Origin: JBOIBN01 sp050739575
Lineage (GTDB): Bacteria > Pseudomonadota > Gammaproteobacteria > JAKDMP01
NCBI GenBank assembly: GCA_050739575.1
Contig: JBOIBN010000050.1
Location: 1 to 18,149, forward strand
DNA: 18,149 bases
Reading direction: 5' to 3'
Position numbers and translations under genes: made by a program
Shown here: positions 7,813 through 14,101 of the stretch, in pieces
Layout of the letters: every line of letters starts with the position of its first letter
Position numbering within the stretch: the stretch's first letter is position 1
Notes under the pieces: generated by a model
The model's database searches: none
What the model was told of the DNA's origin: nothing
The model's input: the letters and a program-made list of their open reading frames with translations, nothing else

Positions 7813-9132
7813 TTACGCCGCCCTGGCTTCGCGCACCGCGCCCGGTCCGACCAGGCAGCGGCGTTCGCGGATGTGATATTCGAATTCGTCGCGGAAACGC
7901 TTGATGAAGCTCCATACCGGCATTGCCGCCGCATCGCCAAGCGCACATATCGTATGTCCTTCGATGTGATGCGAGATGTCAACGAGACGATCGAGATCCT
8001 CGGTTCGACCTTGGCCGTGCTCGATGCGCCGGATCGAGCGGTACATCCAGCCGGTGCCCTCGCGGCAGGGCGTGCATTCCCCGCAGGACTGAGTGAAGTA
8101 GAAACGCGCGATGCGCTCGAGCATCCGCACCATGCAGGTGTCCTCGTCCATCACGATGACGGCGCCCGAACCGAGCATGGAGCCCGCCTGTTGAATGCTG
8201 GTGTAGTCCATCGTGCAGGCCATCATCTCATCCGCCGTCAGCACCGGCACGGAAGAGCCGCCGGGGATCACGGCCTTGAGCTTCTTCCCGCCGCGCATGC
8301 CGCCCGCGAGTTCCAGCAGCTCCGCAAACGGGATGCCGAGCGGCACCTCGAAGTTGCCCGGCCGCGCGACGTGGCCGCTTACGGAAAACAATTTCTGGCC
8401 GCCGTTTTTCTCGTCCTTGCCGAGTTTCAGGAACCAGTCCGCGCCCTTGCGCATGATTATGGGAACCGAAGCCAGCGTTTCGGTGTTGTTCACCGTGGTC
8501 GGCCGTCCCCAAATGCCATGGGCGGCCGGGAAAGGCGGCTTGAAGCGCGGCCGCGCAGGCTTGCCTTCGACCGATTCGAGGAGACCGGTTTCTTCGCCGG
8601 CAATGTAGGCGCCGGCACCGAGTAGGGTATGCAGTTCGAAGTTTACGCCCGAACCCTTGATGTTCTGCCCGAGAAATCCGAGCTTGCCGGCCTCGGCAAC
8701 CGCCGTCGTAAACCGCCGGTAAGGTTCGTCTATGAACTCGCCACGCAGATAATTGTAGGCGACTTCCACGCCCATCGCGTAGCTCGCGATCGCCATGCCC
8801 TCGACCAGCGCGTGCGGATTGAAACGCAGAATGTCGCGATCCTTGCAGGTTCCCGGCTCGCTCTCGTCGGAGTTGCACACCAGGTGCTTCTCGGGCGAAG
8901 GCGGCGTCTTCGGCATGAAAGTCCATTTGACGCCGGTCGGAAACCCCGCGCCGCCGCGTCCGCGCAGTCCCGATTTCTTGACTTCGCCAATGACGTCGGC
9001 GCGATCGGGACGCTCACGAAGGATGCGCTCCCAAGCCTCATAGCCTCCGATCTTGCGATAATTCTCGAGCGACCATGGCTCGTCGAACTGGAGCGTCGTG
9101 AAGCACACCTGATTCAGTTCCTTCACGTCCAT
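7813..9132 (-). CDS. nuoF: NADH-quinone oxidoreductase subunit F (NADH/FMN-binding, cluster N3)
   Basis: NuoF (51-kDa type) is the entry point of complex I. It binds NADH and FMN and passes electrons to [4Fe-4S] cluster N3. The 439-residue protein contains the glycine-rich nucleotide site GLRGRGGAGFPTGVKW (55-70), the CNSDESEPGTCKDR flavin-site stretch (86-99), and AYIAGEETGLLESVEGK (175-191). The N3 ligands SCGECTPCREG give Cys350, 353 and 356, with Cys396 in GHTICALGD. All expected ligands are present and the length is normal. The ATG follows the nuoE stop by 4 bp and the stop precedes nuoG by 4 bp, so the three NADH-module genes E, F and G look translationally coupled. Confidence 0.98.
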   Translation of the reverse strand: MDVKELNQVCFTTLQFDEPWSLENYRKIGGYEAWERILRERPDRADVIGEVKKSGLRGRGGAGFPTGVKWTFMPKTPPSPEKHLVCNSDESEPGTCKDRDILRFNPHALVEGMAIASYAMGVEVAYNYLRGEFIDEPYRRFTTAVAEAGKLGFLGQNIKGSGVNFELHTLLGAGAYIAGEETGLLESVEGKPARPRFKPPFPAAHGIWGRPTTVNNTETLASVPIIMRKGADWFLKLGKDEKNGGQKLFSVSGHVARPGNFEVPLGIPFAELLELAGGMRGGKKLKAVIPGGSSVPVLTADEMMACTMDYTSIQQAGSMLGSGAVIVMDEDTCMVRMLERIARFYFTQSCGECTPCREGTGWMYRSIRRIEHGQGRTEDLDRLVDISHHIEGHTICALGDAAAMPVWSFIKRFRDEFEYHIRERRCLVGPGAVREARAA

Positions 9133-9136
9133 CCTG

Positions 9137-9670
9137 CTACTCCAGTCCGTCCAGAATCTCGTCCACTCTCGCAGACGTCAGATTCGTGTAATAAACGTGA
9201 TCCACCATCATCATCGGCGCCGAACTGCAGGCTGCAAGGCATTCCTCCTCGCATACCAGGCGGATGCAGCCGTCGGGCGTGGACTCACCCGCACGAATGC
9301 CGAGTTTCTTCTCGATGTAGTCGAGAATTTCCTCGCCTCCGCACAGCATGCAGGAGACGTTGGTACATACCGACACGCTGTGGCGCCCTACCGGATCGGT
9401 TTCGAACATGGAATAAAAACTGGCCGTCTCGTAAACCTCTATCTCGGGCAGGACAAGATAGGCGGCGACGGCGTCAAGATGTTCCAACGTGAGGTGGCCG
9501 CCGTTCTCATGCTGCGCGGCGTGCAGCGCCGCAATACTCGCCGCACGCGGCTTGCCGGCGGGAAACACGGAAGCCCAGCGGTCAATCTCGGCACAAAGCT
9601 TTTCACCCAGAAACATGGTGGCCTGCTCGCGATTCATCTTCGGCTTGTCGTTCGGCATTCGCGTCTCCAT
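9137..9670 (-). CDS. nuoE: NADH-quinone oxidoreductase subunit E ([2Fe-2S] cluster N1a)
   Basis: NuoE (24-kDa type) carries the off-pathway [2Fe-2S] cluster N1a beside the flavin in NuoF. The 177-residue product has a helical N-terminal half and a thioredoxin-like C-terminal domain. The four ligands are Cys102 and Cys107 (VCTNVSC) and Cys144 and Cys148 (ECLAAC). The stretch EVYETASFYSMF at about 79-90 is typical. The start ATG at 9670 shares one base with the nuoD stop, giving TGATG, a tight coupling signal; I prefer it for that reason. A second ATG four codons in (9658) would work equally well for the protein. Confidence 0.96.
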   Translation of the reverse strand: METRMPNDKPKMNREQATMFLGEKLCAEIDRWASVFPAGKPRAASIAALHAAQHENGGHLTLEHLDAVAAYLVLPEIEVYETASFYSMFETDPVGRHSVSVCTNVSCMLCGGEEILDYIEKKLGIRAGESTPDGCIRLVCEEECLAACSSAPMMMVDHVYYTNLTSARVDEILDGLE

Positions 9671-10938
9671 CAGCGATCCACCTCGCCGAACACGATATCC
9701 TGAGTTCCGATGATCGCGACGAGGTCGGCAATCATATGGCCGCGCGTCATCTCATCCAGCGCCGAGATGTGCACAAAGCCCGGCGCCCTGAGCTTGAGGC
9801 GATACGGCTTGTTCGCGCCGTCGGACACGATATACGCGCCGAACTCGCCCTTGGGTGCCTCGATCGCCGCGTAGGCCTCGCCTTCGGGCACGTAGTAACC
9901 CTCGGTCATCAACTTGAAATGATGGATGAGGGTCTCCATGTCGCGCTTCATGATTTCGCGTTTCGGTTGAGCCACTTTGACGTCGGAAGGCATGACAGGG
10001 CCGGGATTCTTGCGCAGCCACTCGATACATTGTTTGACGATACGCGTGGATTGGCGCAGCTCCTCAATCCGCACCAAGTAGCGGTCATAGCAGTCGCCGT
10101 TCACTCCGACAGGGATGAGGAAGTCGAGCCGGTCATAAACCTCGTACGGTTGCTTGCGCCGCAGATCCCACTCGATGCCCGAGCCGCGCAGCATCGGGCC
10201 GGTGAAACCGAGCGCAATCGCCCGTTCCGGAGAAACCACCGCAATGCCGACCGTACGCTGCTTCCACATCCGGTTCTCGGTCAGAAGCGTCTCGTAATCG
10301 TCGATCAGAGACGGGAACCGATCCGTGAAGTTCTCGATGAAATCGAGCAGAGAACCCTCGCGCCGTTCGTTGCGTTCGCGGGTCTCGCGCTCGTTGTGCC
10401 ATTTGGAGGCGAGATACCTCGGCATGACCTCTGGCAGATCACGGTACACGCCGCCCGGACGATAGTAAGTTGCGTGCATCCGGGCACCGGAAACCGCCTC
10501 GTAGCAATCCATCAGGTCCTCGCGCTCGCGAAAGCAGTACAGAAAAACCGTCAGCGCGCCGATATCCATGGCGTGCGCACCAAGCCACATCAAATGGTTG
10601 AGAATGCGCGTGATCTCGTCGAACATCGTGCGAATATACTGCGCGCGGATCGGCGGCCTGATGCTGAGCAGTTTCTCGATCGCGAGCACATACGCGTGTT
10701 CGTTGCACATCATCGACACGTAGTCGAGCCGGTCCATGTAGCCGATGGAATGGTTGAACGGTTTGGATTCGGCTAGTTTCTCGGTCGCGCGGTGCAGGAG
10801 TCCGATGTGCGGATCCACCTTGTAGATGACCTCGCCCTCGAGTTCGAGCACCAGGCGCAACACGCCGTGGGCCGCCGGGTGCTGCGGCCCGAAATTCATG
10901 GTGAAGGTCTGGAATTCGCTCGTCTGCCCGCTACTCAT
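9670..10938 (-). CDS. nuoD: NADH-quinone oxidoreductase subunit D (49-kDa type, quinone site)
   Basis: NuoD forms the quinone-binding pocket together with NuoB and NuoH, and descends from the large subunit of [NiFe] hydrogenases. The product has 422 residues. The loop NFGPQHPAAHG (15-25) with its two histidines is visible, as are YMDRLDYVSMMCNEHAY, DEITRILNHLMWLGAHA, the GARMHATYYRPGGV stretch and the universal C-terminus GTQDIVFGEVDR. The nickel-binding cysteines of hydrogenases are absent, as expected for complex I. The gene overlaps nuoC by 8 bp and is separate from it, unlike the fused nuoCD of enteric bacteria. Start at the ATG within the end of nuoC. Confidence 0.98.
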   Translation of the reverse strand: MSSGQTSEFQTFTMNFGPQHPAAHGVLRLVLELEGEVIYKVDPHIGLLHRATEKLAESKPFNHSIGYMDRLDYVSMMCNEHAYVLAIEKLLSIRPPIRAQYIRTMFDEITRILNHLMWLGAHAMDIGALTVFLYCFREREDLMDCYEAVSGARMHATYYRPGGVYRDLPEVMPRYLASKWHNERETRERNERREGSLLDFIENFTDRFPSLIDDYETLLTENRMWKQRTVGIAVVSPERAIALGFTGPMLRGSGIEWDLRRKQPYEVYDRLDFLIPVGVNGDCYDRYLVRIEELRQSTRIVKQCIEWLRKNPGPVMPSDVKVAQPKREIMKRDMETLIHHFKLMTEGYYVPEGEAYAAIEAPKGEFGAYIVSDGANKPYRLKLRAPGFVHISALDEMTRGHMIADLVAIIGTQDIVFGEVDR

Positions 10939-11626
10939 CGCCGGGCCTCGTTCCCATGTTCAGGTCCGCATAATGGTCGTCGTGGCGGATCGTCCGCGCC
11001 ACGAGCGTGCGCGGCGCGATCTCGACCGGTTCGTAAACGACGCGTTGCTGATCCGGATCGTAGCGCATCTCCACATGACCCGAGAGCGGGAAGTCCTTGC
11101 GGAACGGGTGGCCGACGAAGCCGTAGTCGGTGAGGATACGGCGCAGATCCGGATGTCCCTCAAAGAGGACACCGAAAAGATCAAAGGCCTCGCGCTCGAA
11201 CCAGTTTGCCGCGGGCCAGATGTCCGTAACCGAAGCGACGATCGGGTAATCGTCGTCGGGACAGTACACCTTCAAACGCATGCGCCAATTGTGGGTCAGC
11301 GAAAGCAGGTGATAGACGACGGCAAAGCGGCGGGGCGAACCCGGGTGCGGTACGGGTGCGCGCCTGTTCACACCACGCGAGAATCCGGTGTGGGTCGCGG
11401 CCTCGGTGCGCCACTCGGCCTGGCCGTAGCTCAGGTAGTCCACGCCGCACAGATCGATCAGCTGCTCAAAGCGAAACGGCGCCTCGTCACGTAACGCGAG
11501 CGCGGTTTCGCGGATCGCCGCGGCCGGAACTTCGCAGGTCAGTTCGCCACAGTGCGAAGGCGCGCGTTCGAGTTCCGCGAAACGTTCGCGGACGGCGGCG
11601 GCCAGCGTTTCCAGCGCTTCGCTCAT
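10931..11626 (-). CDS. nuoC: NADH-quinone oxidoreductase subunit C (30-kDa type)
   Basis: NuoC is a structural subunit of the connecting module; it binds NuoD and has no cofactor. The 231-residue protein carries the family signature at about 143-180: FEREAFDLFGVLFEGHPDL followed by RRILTDYGFVGHPFRKDFP. The N-terminal half includes FEQLIDLCGVDYLSYG. Residues 73-99 form a polar, Pro/Arg-rich insertion (starting TEAATHTGFSRG) between two core strands. I recall a similar insertion in some proteobacterial NuoC proteins. The ATG follows the nuoB stop by 6 bp with AGAGG as ribosome site, and the stop lies inside the nuoD start region. Confidence 0.96.
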   Translation of the reverse strand: MSEALETLAAAVRERFAELERAPSHCGELTCEVPAAAIRETALALRDEAPFRFEQLIDLCGVDYLSYGQAEWRTEAATHTGFSRGVNRRAPVPHPGSPRRFAVVYHLLSLTHNWRMRLKVYCPDDDYPIVASVTDIWPAANWFEREAFDLFGVLFEGHPDLRRILTDYGFVGHPFRKDFPLSGHVEMRYDPDQQRVVYEPVEIAPRTLVARTIRHDDHYADLNMGTRPGDE

Positions 11627-11632
11627 GAACCT

Positions 11633-12109
11633 CTATCGTGCAATGGTGTTGGTGCGGCGGATCTTTTTCTGCAACTGGATCACGCCATACAGCAGTTGTT
11701 CCGCCGACGGAGGACAACCGGGTACATAAATGTCTACCGGGACGATGCGGTCGCAACCCCGTACCACGGAGTAGGAATAATGGTAATAGCCGCCGCCGTT
11801 GGCGCAGGAGCCCATCGAGATCACCCACTTGGGATCGGGCATCTGGTCATAGACCTTGCGCAGCGCGGGTGCCATCTTGTTGACCAGCGTGCCGGCGACG
11901 ATCATGACGTCGGACTGGCGCGGGCTGGGGCGGAAGATGACGCCGAAACGGTCGAGATCGTAGCGTGCGGCGCCCGCGTGCATCATCTCCACCGCGCAGC
12001 AGGCGAGCCCGAAGGTCATCGGCCACAGCGAACCGGTCCGCGCCCAGTTGATCACCTTGTCCACGGTGGTGGTCAGGATCCCCTGTTGAAGCGTGCCTTC
12101 TATTCCCAT
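11633..12109 (-). CDS. nuoB: NADH-quinone oxidoreductase subunit B (cluster N2)
   Basis: NuoB (PSST type) holds [4Fe-4S] cluster N2, the last electron carrier before quinone. The 158-residue protein shows the rare adjacent cysteine pair Cys37-Cys38 in FGLACCAVEMM, Cys102 in SMGSCANGGGYYHYSYSV, and Cys132 in VPGCPPSAEQLL: all four N2 ligands. RYDLDRFGVIFRPSPRQSDV is also a standard stretch. I chose the ATG at 12109, which overlaps the end of nuoA by 10 bp and yields the usual MGIEG-type start. The open frame runs on upstream to 12328, but that extension is Arg-rich and lies over nuoA, so I treat it as spurious. Confidence 0.97.
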   Translation of the reverse strand: MGIEGTLQQGILTTTVDKVINWARTGSLWPMTFGLACCAVEMMHAGAARYDLDRFGVIFRPSPRQSDVMIVAGTLVNKMAPALRKVYDQMPDPKWVISMGSCANGGGYYHYSYSVVRGCDRIVPVDIYVPGCPPSAEQLLYGVIQLQKKIRRTNTIAR

Positions 12110-12456
12110 TCCAGCGCTCCCCGCTTCCATTCGTAGACGAAACCGACGATGAGCACGGCGAGAAACACCGCCATGGCGAAGAGCCCGAAGAGCCCGATCT
12201 GCTTGATCGCAACCGCCCACGGAAACAGAAAGGCGATCTCGAGATCGAAGATGATGAAGAGAATCGCGACGAGATAGTAACGCACGTCGAAGCGCATGCG
12301 GCTGTCCTCGAAAGCCTCGAAGCCGCATTCGTAGGGAGAATTCTTTTCTTCGTCGGGACGGTGCGGAGCCAGCAAGAGTCCGACGATGATGAGTATTGCG
12401 CCAAGTCCGGCGCCGGCGCCGACGAAGATCAATACTGAGAGGTAATTCTGGAGCAT
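12100..12456 (-). CDS. nuoA: NADH-quinone oxidoreductase subunit A
   Basis: NuoA (the ND3 homologue) is a three-helix membrane subunit at the junction of the two arms; its first loop lines the quinone chamber. The 118-residue product has the conserved loop motif SPYECGFEAFEDSRMRFDVR (40-59) with Cys44, and the second-helix motif AILFIIFDLEIAFLFPWAV (64-82) with Asp71 and Glu73. It is the first gene of the nuo operon, following a 135-bp spacer after the tRNA. I chose the ATG at 12456 (MLQNYLS). A TTG nine codons upstream would also be open but adds an uncharacteristic leader. The Shine-Dalgarno sequence is weak. Confidence 0.96.
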   Translation of the reverse strand: MLQNYLSVLIFVGAGAGLGAILIIVGLLLAPHRPDEEKNSPYECGFEAFEDSRMRFDVRYYLVAILFIIFDLEIAFLFPWAVAIKQIGLFGLFAMAVFLAVLIVGFVYEWKRGALEWE

Positions 12457-12486
12457 GCGGGCCGGATGCCGAACCAAATCCAATGT

Positions 12487-12492
12487 ATTTTA
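12487..12492 (-). promoter_or_regulatory. Possible -10 element of a nuo operon promoter
   Basis: On the minus strand TAAAAT (5 of 6 to the sigma-70 -10 consensus) stands in the spacer before nuoA, inside an AT-rich patch (TTAAAATACATTGGATTT) in otherwise GC-rich DNA. It would place a transcript start about 25 bases before the nuoA ATG. I see no convincing -35 hexamer 16-18 bp upstream, so this is a weak call. Transcription could instead read through from secG and the tRNA. Confidence 0.28.
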
Positions 12493-12535
12493 ACGCACCC
12501 GACCGTCGCCGCTTTCCGGCCGGCAGGGCGAGGCG

Positions 12536-12579
12536 GAACGAATCGCGTTCGGCGGAAGCCCGACCAGGTCGGCGCTTCC
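12536..12579 (-). repeat. Two adjacent inverted repeats between tRNA-Leu and nuoA
   Basis: The first, 12554-12579, pairs GGAAGC with GCTTCC and CCGAC with GTCGG around a 3-base loop with one bulged base: an 11-bp stem starting 12 bases past the tRNA CCA end. The second, 12536-12550, pairs GAACG with CGTTC around a 5-base loop. Neither is followed by a T run on either strand, so they are not standard intrinsic terminators. They could aid 3' processing of the tRNA, stall or terminate transcription in a factor-dependent way, or protect an RNA end. The pairing is seen; the role is unknown. Confidence 0.5.
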
Positions 12580-12591
12580 CCGGAAATCATC

Positions 12592-12676
12592 TGGTGCGGA
12601 TGGCCGGACTCGAACCGGCACGGCTTACGCCACTGCCCCCTCAAGACAGCGTGTCTACCAATTCCACCACATCCGC
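12592..12676 (-). tRNA. tRNA-Leu (anticodon GAG)
   Basis: The minus strand folds into a complete 85-base class II tRNA. The acceptor stem is GCGGATG with CATCCGC and an encoded ACCA end. The D arm is GTG-GAATTGGTAGA-CAC. The anticodon stem CTGTC/GGCAG (one U-G pair) surrounds the loop TTGAGGG, with GAG at 12642-12640. A long variable arm, GGC-GTAA-GCC, marks a leucine-type tRNA, and the T arm is GCCGG-TTCGAGT-CCGGC. It reads CUC and CUU codons by standard wobble rules. The gene sits between secG and nuoA in the same orientation, a position known from related bacteria, and is probably transcribed with one or both neighbours. Confidence 0.97.
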
Positions 12677-12740
12677 AAGAACCTCGACGTTCAATCTGCA
12701 GGCAATGCCTTCTGTCGCCGCAGAGACTTCGATCCGCCAC

Positions 12741-12760
12741 TCATAAGTTTATTATCTTAA
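12741..12760 (-). promoter_or_regulatory. AT-rich patch, possible -10 region for the tRNA
   Basis: The 113-bp gap between secG and the tRNA contains an AT-rich run on the minus strand, TTAAGATAATAAACTTATGA, which stands out from the GC-rich surroundings. GATAAT (12756-12751) is 5 of 6 to a sigma-70 -10 box. No good -35 hexamer is found at the usual distance. A start here would give a leader of about 65-70 bases before the tRNA. The evidence is weak; co-transcription with secG is equally possible. I see nothing else in the gap. Confidence 0.22.
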
Positions 12761-12789
12761 CCGCCCGATCACGCTCCGTTGGCGTCGAT

Positions 12790-13203
12790 TCAGGCAGGCG
12801 GGCCACCGCTGGCCGGTGGCGGGGTGGAGCTCGCCGGCGCCGTCTCCTGCGCGCTATTGGCGCTGCTTGCACTCGCTGCTGCAGCCACCGGCACCGTGGC
12901 GCCCGCCGCCGCGCTCGCCGTAAGCGGCACCGTCGTAGCGCCGGCCATCACGCTTCCCGACTGCACGGGAGCGTGACGTCCAAGCCAGGCCATGGCGACG
13001 GCAAGAATCATGAACAGCGCCATCAGTACGCCGGTAGCCCGACTGAGAAAGGTTCCCGAACCCCGGGCGCCGAACACGGTGCCGGAGGCGCCACTGCCGA
13101 AAGCCGCGCCCGCGTCCGCCCCCTTGCCCTGTTGCAACAGGATCAGGACGATAAGCACGATGCCGAGCACAACCATTACCGCGATCAATATTGAGAAAAG
13201 CAT
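12790..13203 (-). CDS. secG: Protein translocase subunit SecG
   Basis: SecG is the small membrane subunit of the SecYEG translocon and eases SecA-driven export. The 137-residue product has two transmembrane helices, about 3-23 and 55-74. Between them lies the conserved loop LLQQGKGADAGAAFGSGASG, followed by the TVFGARGSGTFLSR stretch typical of the family. After the second helix comes a tail of about 60 residues dominated by Ala, Ser, Pro and Thr, longer than in E. coli SecG (110 residues in total) and of low complexity. A GGAG lies about 11 bases before the ATG. The gene follows tpiA by 44 bp and precedes tRNA-Leu, the usual order. Confidence 0.95.
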   Translation of the reverse strand: MLFSILIAVMVVLGIVLIVLILLQQGKGADAGAAFGSGASGTVFGARGSGTFLSRATGVLMALFMILAVAMAWLGRHAPVQSGSVMAGATTVPLTASAAAGATVPVAAAASASSANSAQETAPASSTPPPASGGPPA

Positions 13204-13240
13204 TTAGTCTTCAGCTCCGTAAAATATATTGCAAAGGAAA

Positions 13241-13257
13241 CCCTGATTCACTCAGGG
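13241..13257 (-). repeat. Small hairpin around the tpiA stop codon
   Basis: Minus-strand CCCTGA-GTGAA-TCAGGG forms a perfect 6-bp stem with a 5-base loop, and the tpiA TGA stop lies in the loop. It is followed by TTTCCTTT. This resembles a weak intrinsic terminator or attenuator between tpiA and secG, but the stem is short and the T run is interrupted, so read-through into secG is likely. Confidence 0.35.
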
Positions 13258-14033
13258 CTCAGCTGGTCCCCGCTCATATGCTGCGTAGCGACGACGATCT
13301 TCGAAAACAGCCCGGCATCCAGCGAAGCGCCGCCGATGAGTGCGCCGTCAATATCGGGTTCGGCAAAAAATTCTTCGGCATTTTCGGCCTTGACGCTGCC
13401 GCCGTAGAGGATGCGCAGCGACTGTGCAGCCATTCGACTGCGCTTCGCAACGGCCGCGCGCAGAATCCGATGCATGGCTTCGGCATCGGCCGGCCTCGCC
13501 GGTTTGCCGGAGCCGATCGCCCACACCGGTTCATACGCGAGCGCAGCCCGTCCCAGATTCTCCAGACCTATGCGCTCGAGCACAGACTCGAGCTGGGCGA
13601 GCACCGTGGAATAAGCGCGTCCTTCCTCACGTTCGGCCGTCGTTTCTCCCACGCAGAGTATCGGACTCAATTCTGCCGCTTGCGCGGCGAGAAATTTGGC
13701 CGCCACGACCGTATCGGTCTCGCCCTGGGCCTGACGGCGCTCGGAATGCCCGACGATCACCCACCGGCAACCGACATCGGCCAGCATCGCGGCGGATACC
13801 TCGCCGGTAAACGCACCATCCTTGACATGCGCGGCGCAATCCTGCGCCCCGAGGGCGATACCCGAATTCGCGAGCTTCGCCCGCAGCGCACTCAAATAGG
13901 GTACCGGCGGGCACACTACGACTTCAACGCCGCCGGCAACCTCTTCGGGCCATTGCAGGCCGGCAACATAGTCATCGAGCGCGGCCACGCGGCCGTGCAT
14001 CTTCCAGTTGGCGACGACGAGAGCGCGGCGCAT
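13248..14033 (-). CDS. tpiA: Triosephosphate isomerase
   Basis: TpiA interconverts dihydroxyacetone phosphate and glyceraldehyde 3-phosphate in glycolysis and gluconeogenesis, in the cytoplasm. The 261-residue protein shows all catalytic parts of the TIM barrel: Asn9 and Lys11 in ANWKMHG, His96 in VIVGHSERR, and the general base Glu168 in AYEPVWAIGSGK, whose last part is the mobile loop. The phosphate-binding YGGSVK (210-215) and GALIGGASL (230-238) segments are also present. The length is normal. The start ATG gives the familiar MRRALVVANWKM; no strong ribosome site precedes it. It lies 59 bp after glmM, a gap that contains a plausible promoter, and 44 bp before secG. Confidence 0.97.
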   Translation of the reverse strand: MRRALVVANWKMHGRVAALDDYVAGLQWPEEVAGGVEVVVCPPVPYLSALRAKLANSGIALGAQDCAAHVKDGAFTGEVSAAMLADVGCRWVIVGHSERRQAQGETDTVVAAKFLAAQAAELSPILCVGETTAEREEGRAYSTVLAQLESVLERIGLENLGRAALAYEPVWAIGSGKPARPADAEAMHRILRAAVAKRSRMAAQSLRILYGGSVKAENAEEFFAEPDIDGALIGGASLDAGLFSKIVVATQHMSGDQLSPE

Positions 14034-14072
14034 GTCGATGCGGCTTGATGCTCGATCTGGATAAACCGAAGC

Positions 14073-14101
14073 ATTTTACCGGCCCATCCGGTTCAAAGCA
14101 A
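14073..14101 (-). promoter_or_regulatory. Possible sigma-70 promoter for tpiA
   Basis: On the minus strand TTGCTT (14101-14096) and TAAAAT (14078-14073) are separated by exactly 17 bases. The -10 box matches 5 of 6 and the -35 box 3 of 6 of the consensus. The -35 box lies within the last codons of glmM. A start near 14066 would leave about 33 bases before the tpiA ATG. A short inverted repeat (ACCGG-CCGGT) occupies the spacer. Prediction only. Confidence 0.35.

Noticed and set aside
7809..7982. N-terminal extension of NuoG by 58 residues
   Set aside because: The extension lies inside nuoF, has no NuoG similarity, and the internal ATG 4 bp after the nuoF stop gives the family start.
12110..12328. 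N-terminal extension of NuoB by 73 residues
   Set aside because: It overlaps nuoA, is Arg-rich, and NuoB proteins of this type begin at MGIEG.
12429..13194. Open frames over the tRNA whose translations read GRHAVLRGQWRKPCRFESGH on the minus strand and WCGWPDSNRHGLRHCPLKTA on the plus strand
   Set aside because: These are translations of the tRNA-Leu gene itself, a well-known source of false protein entries.
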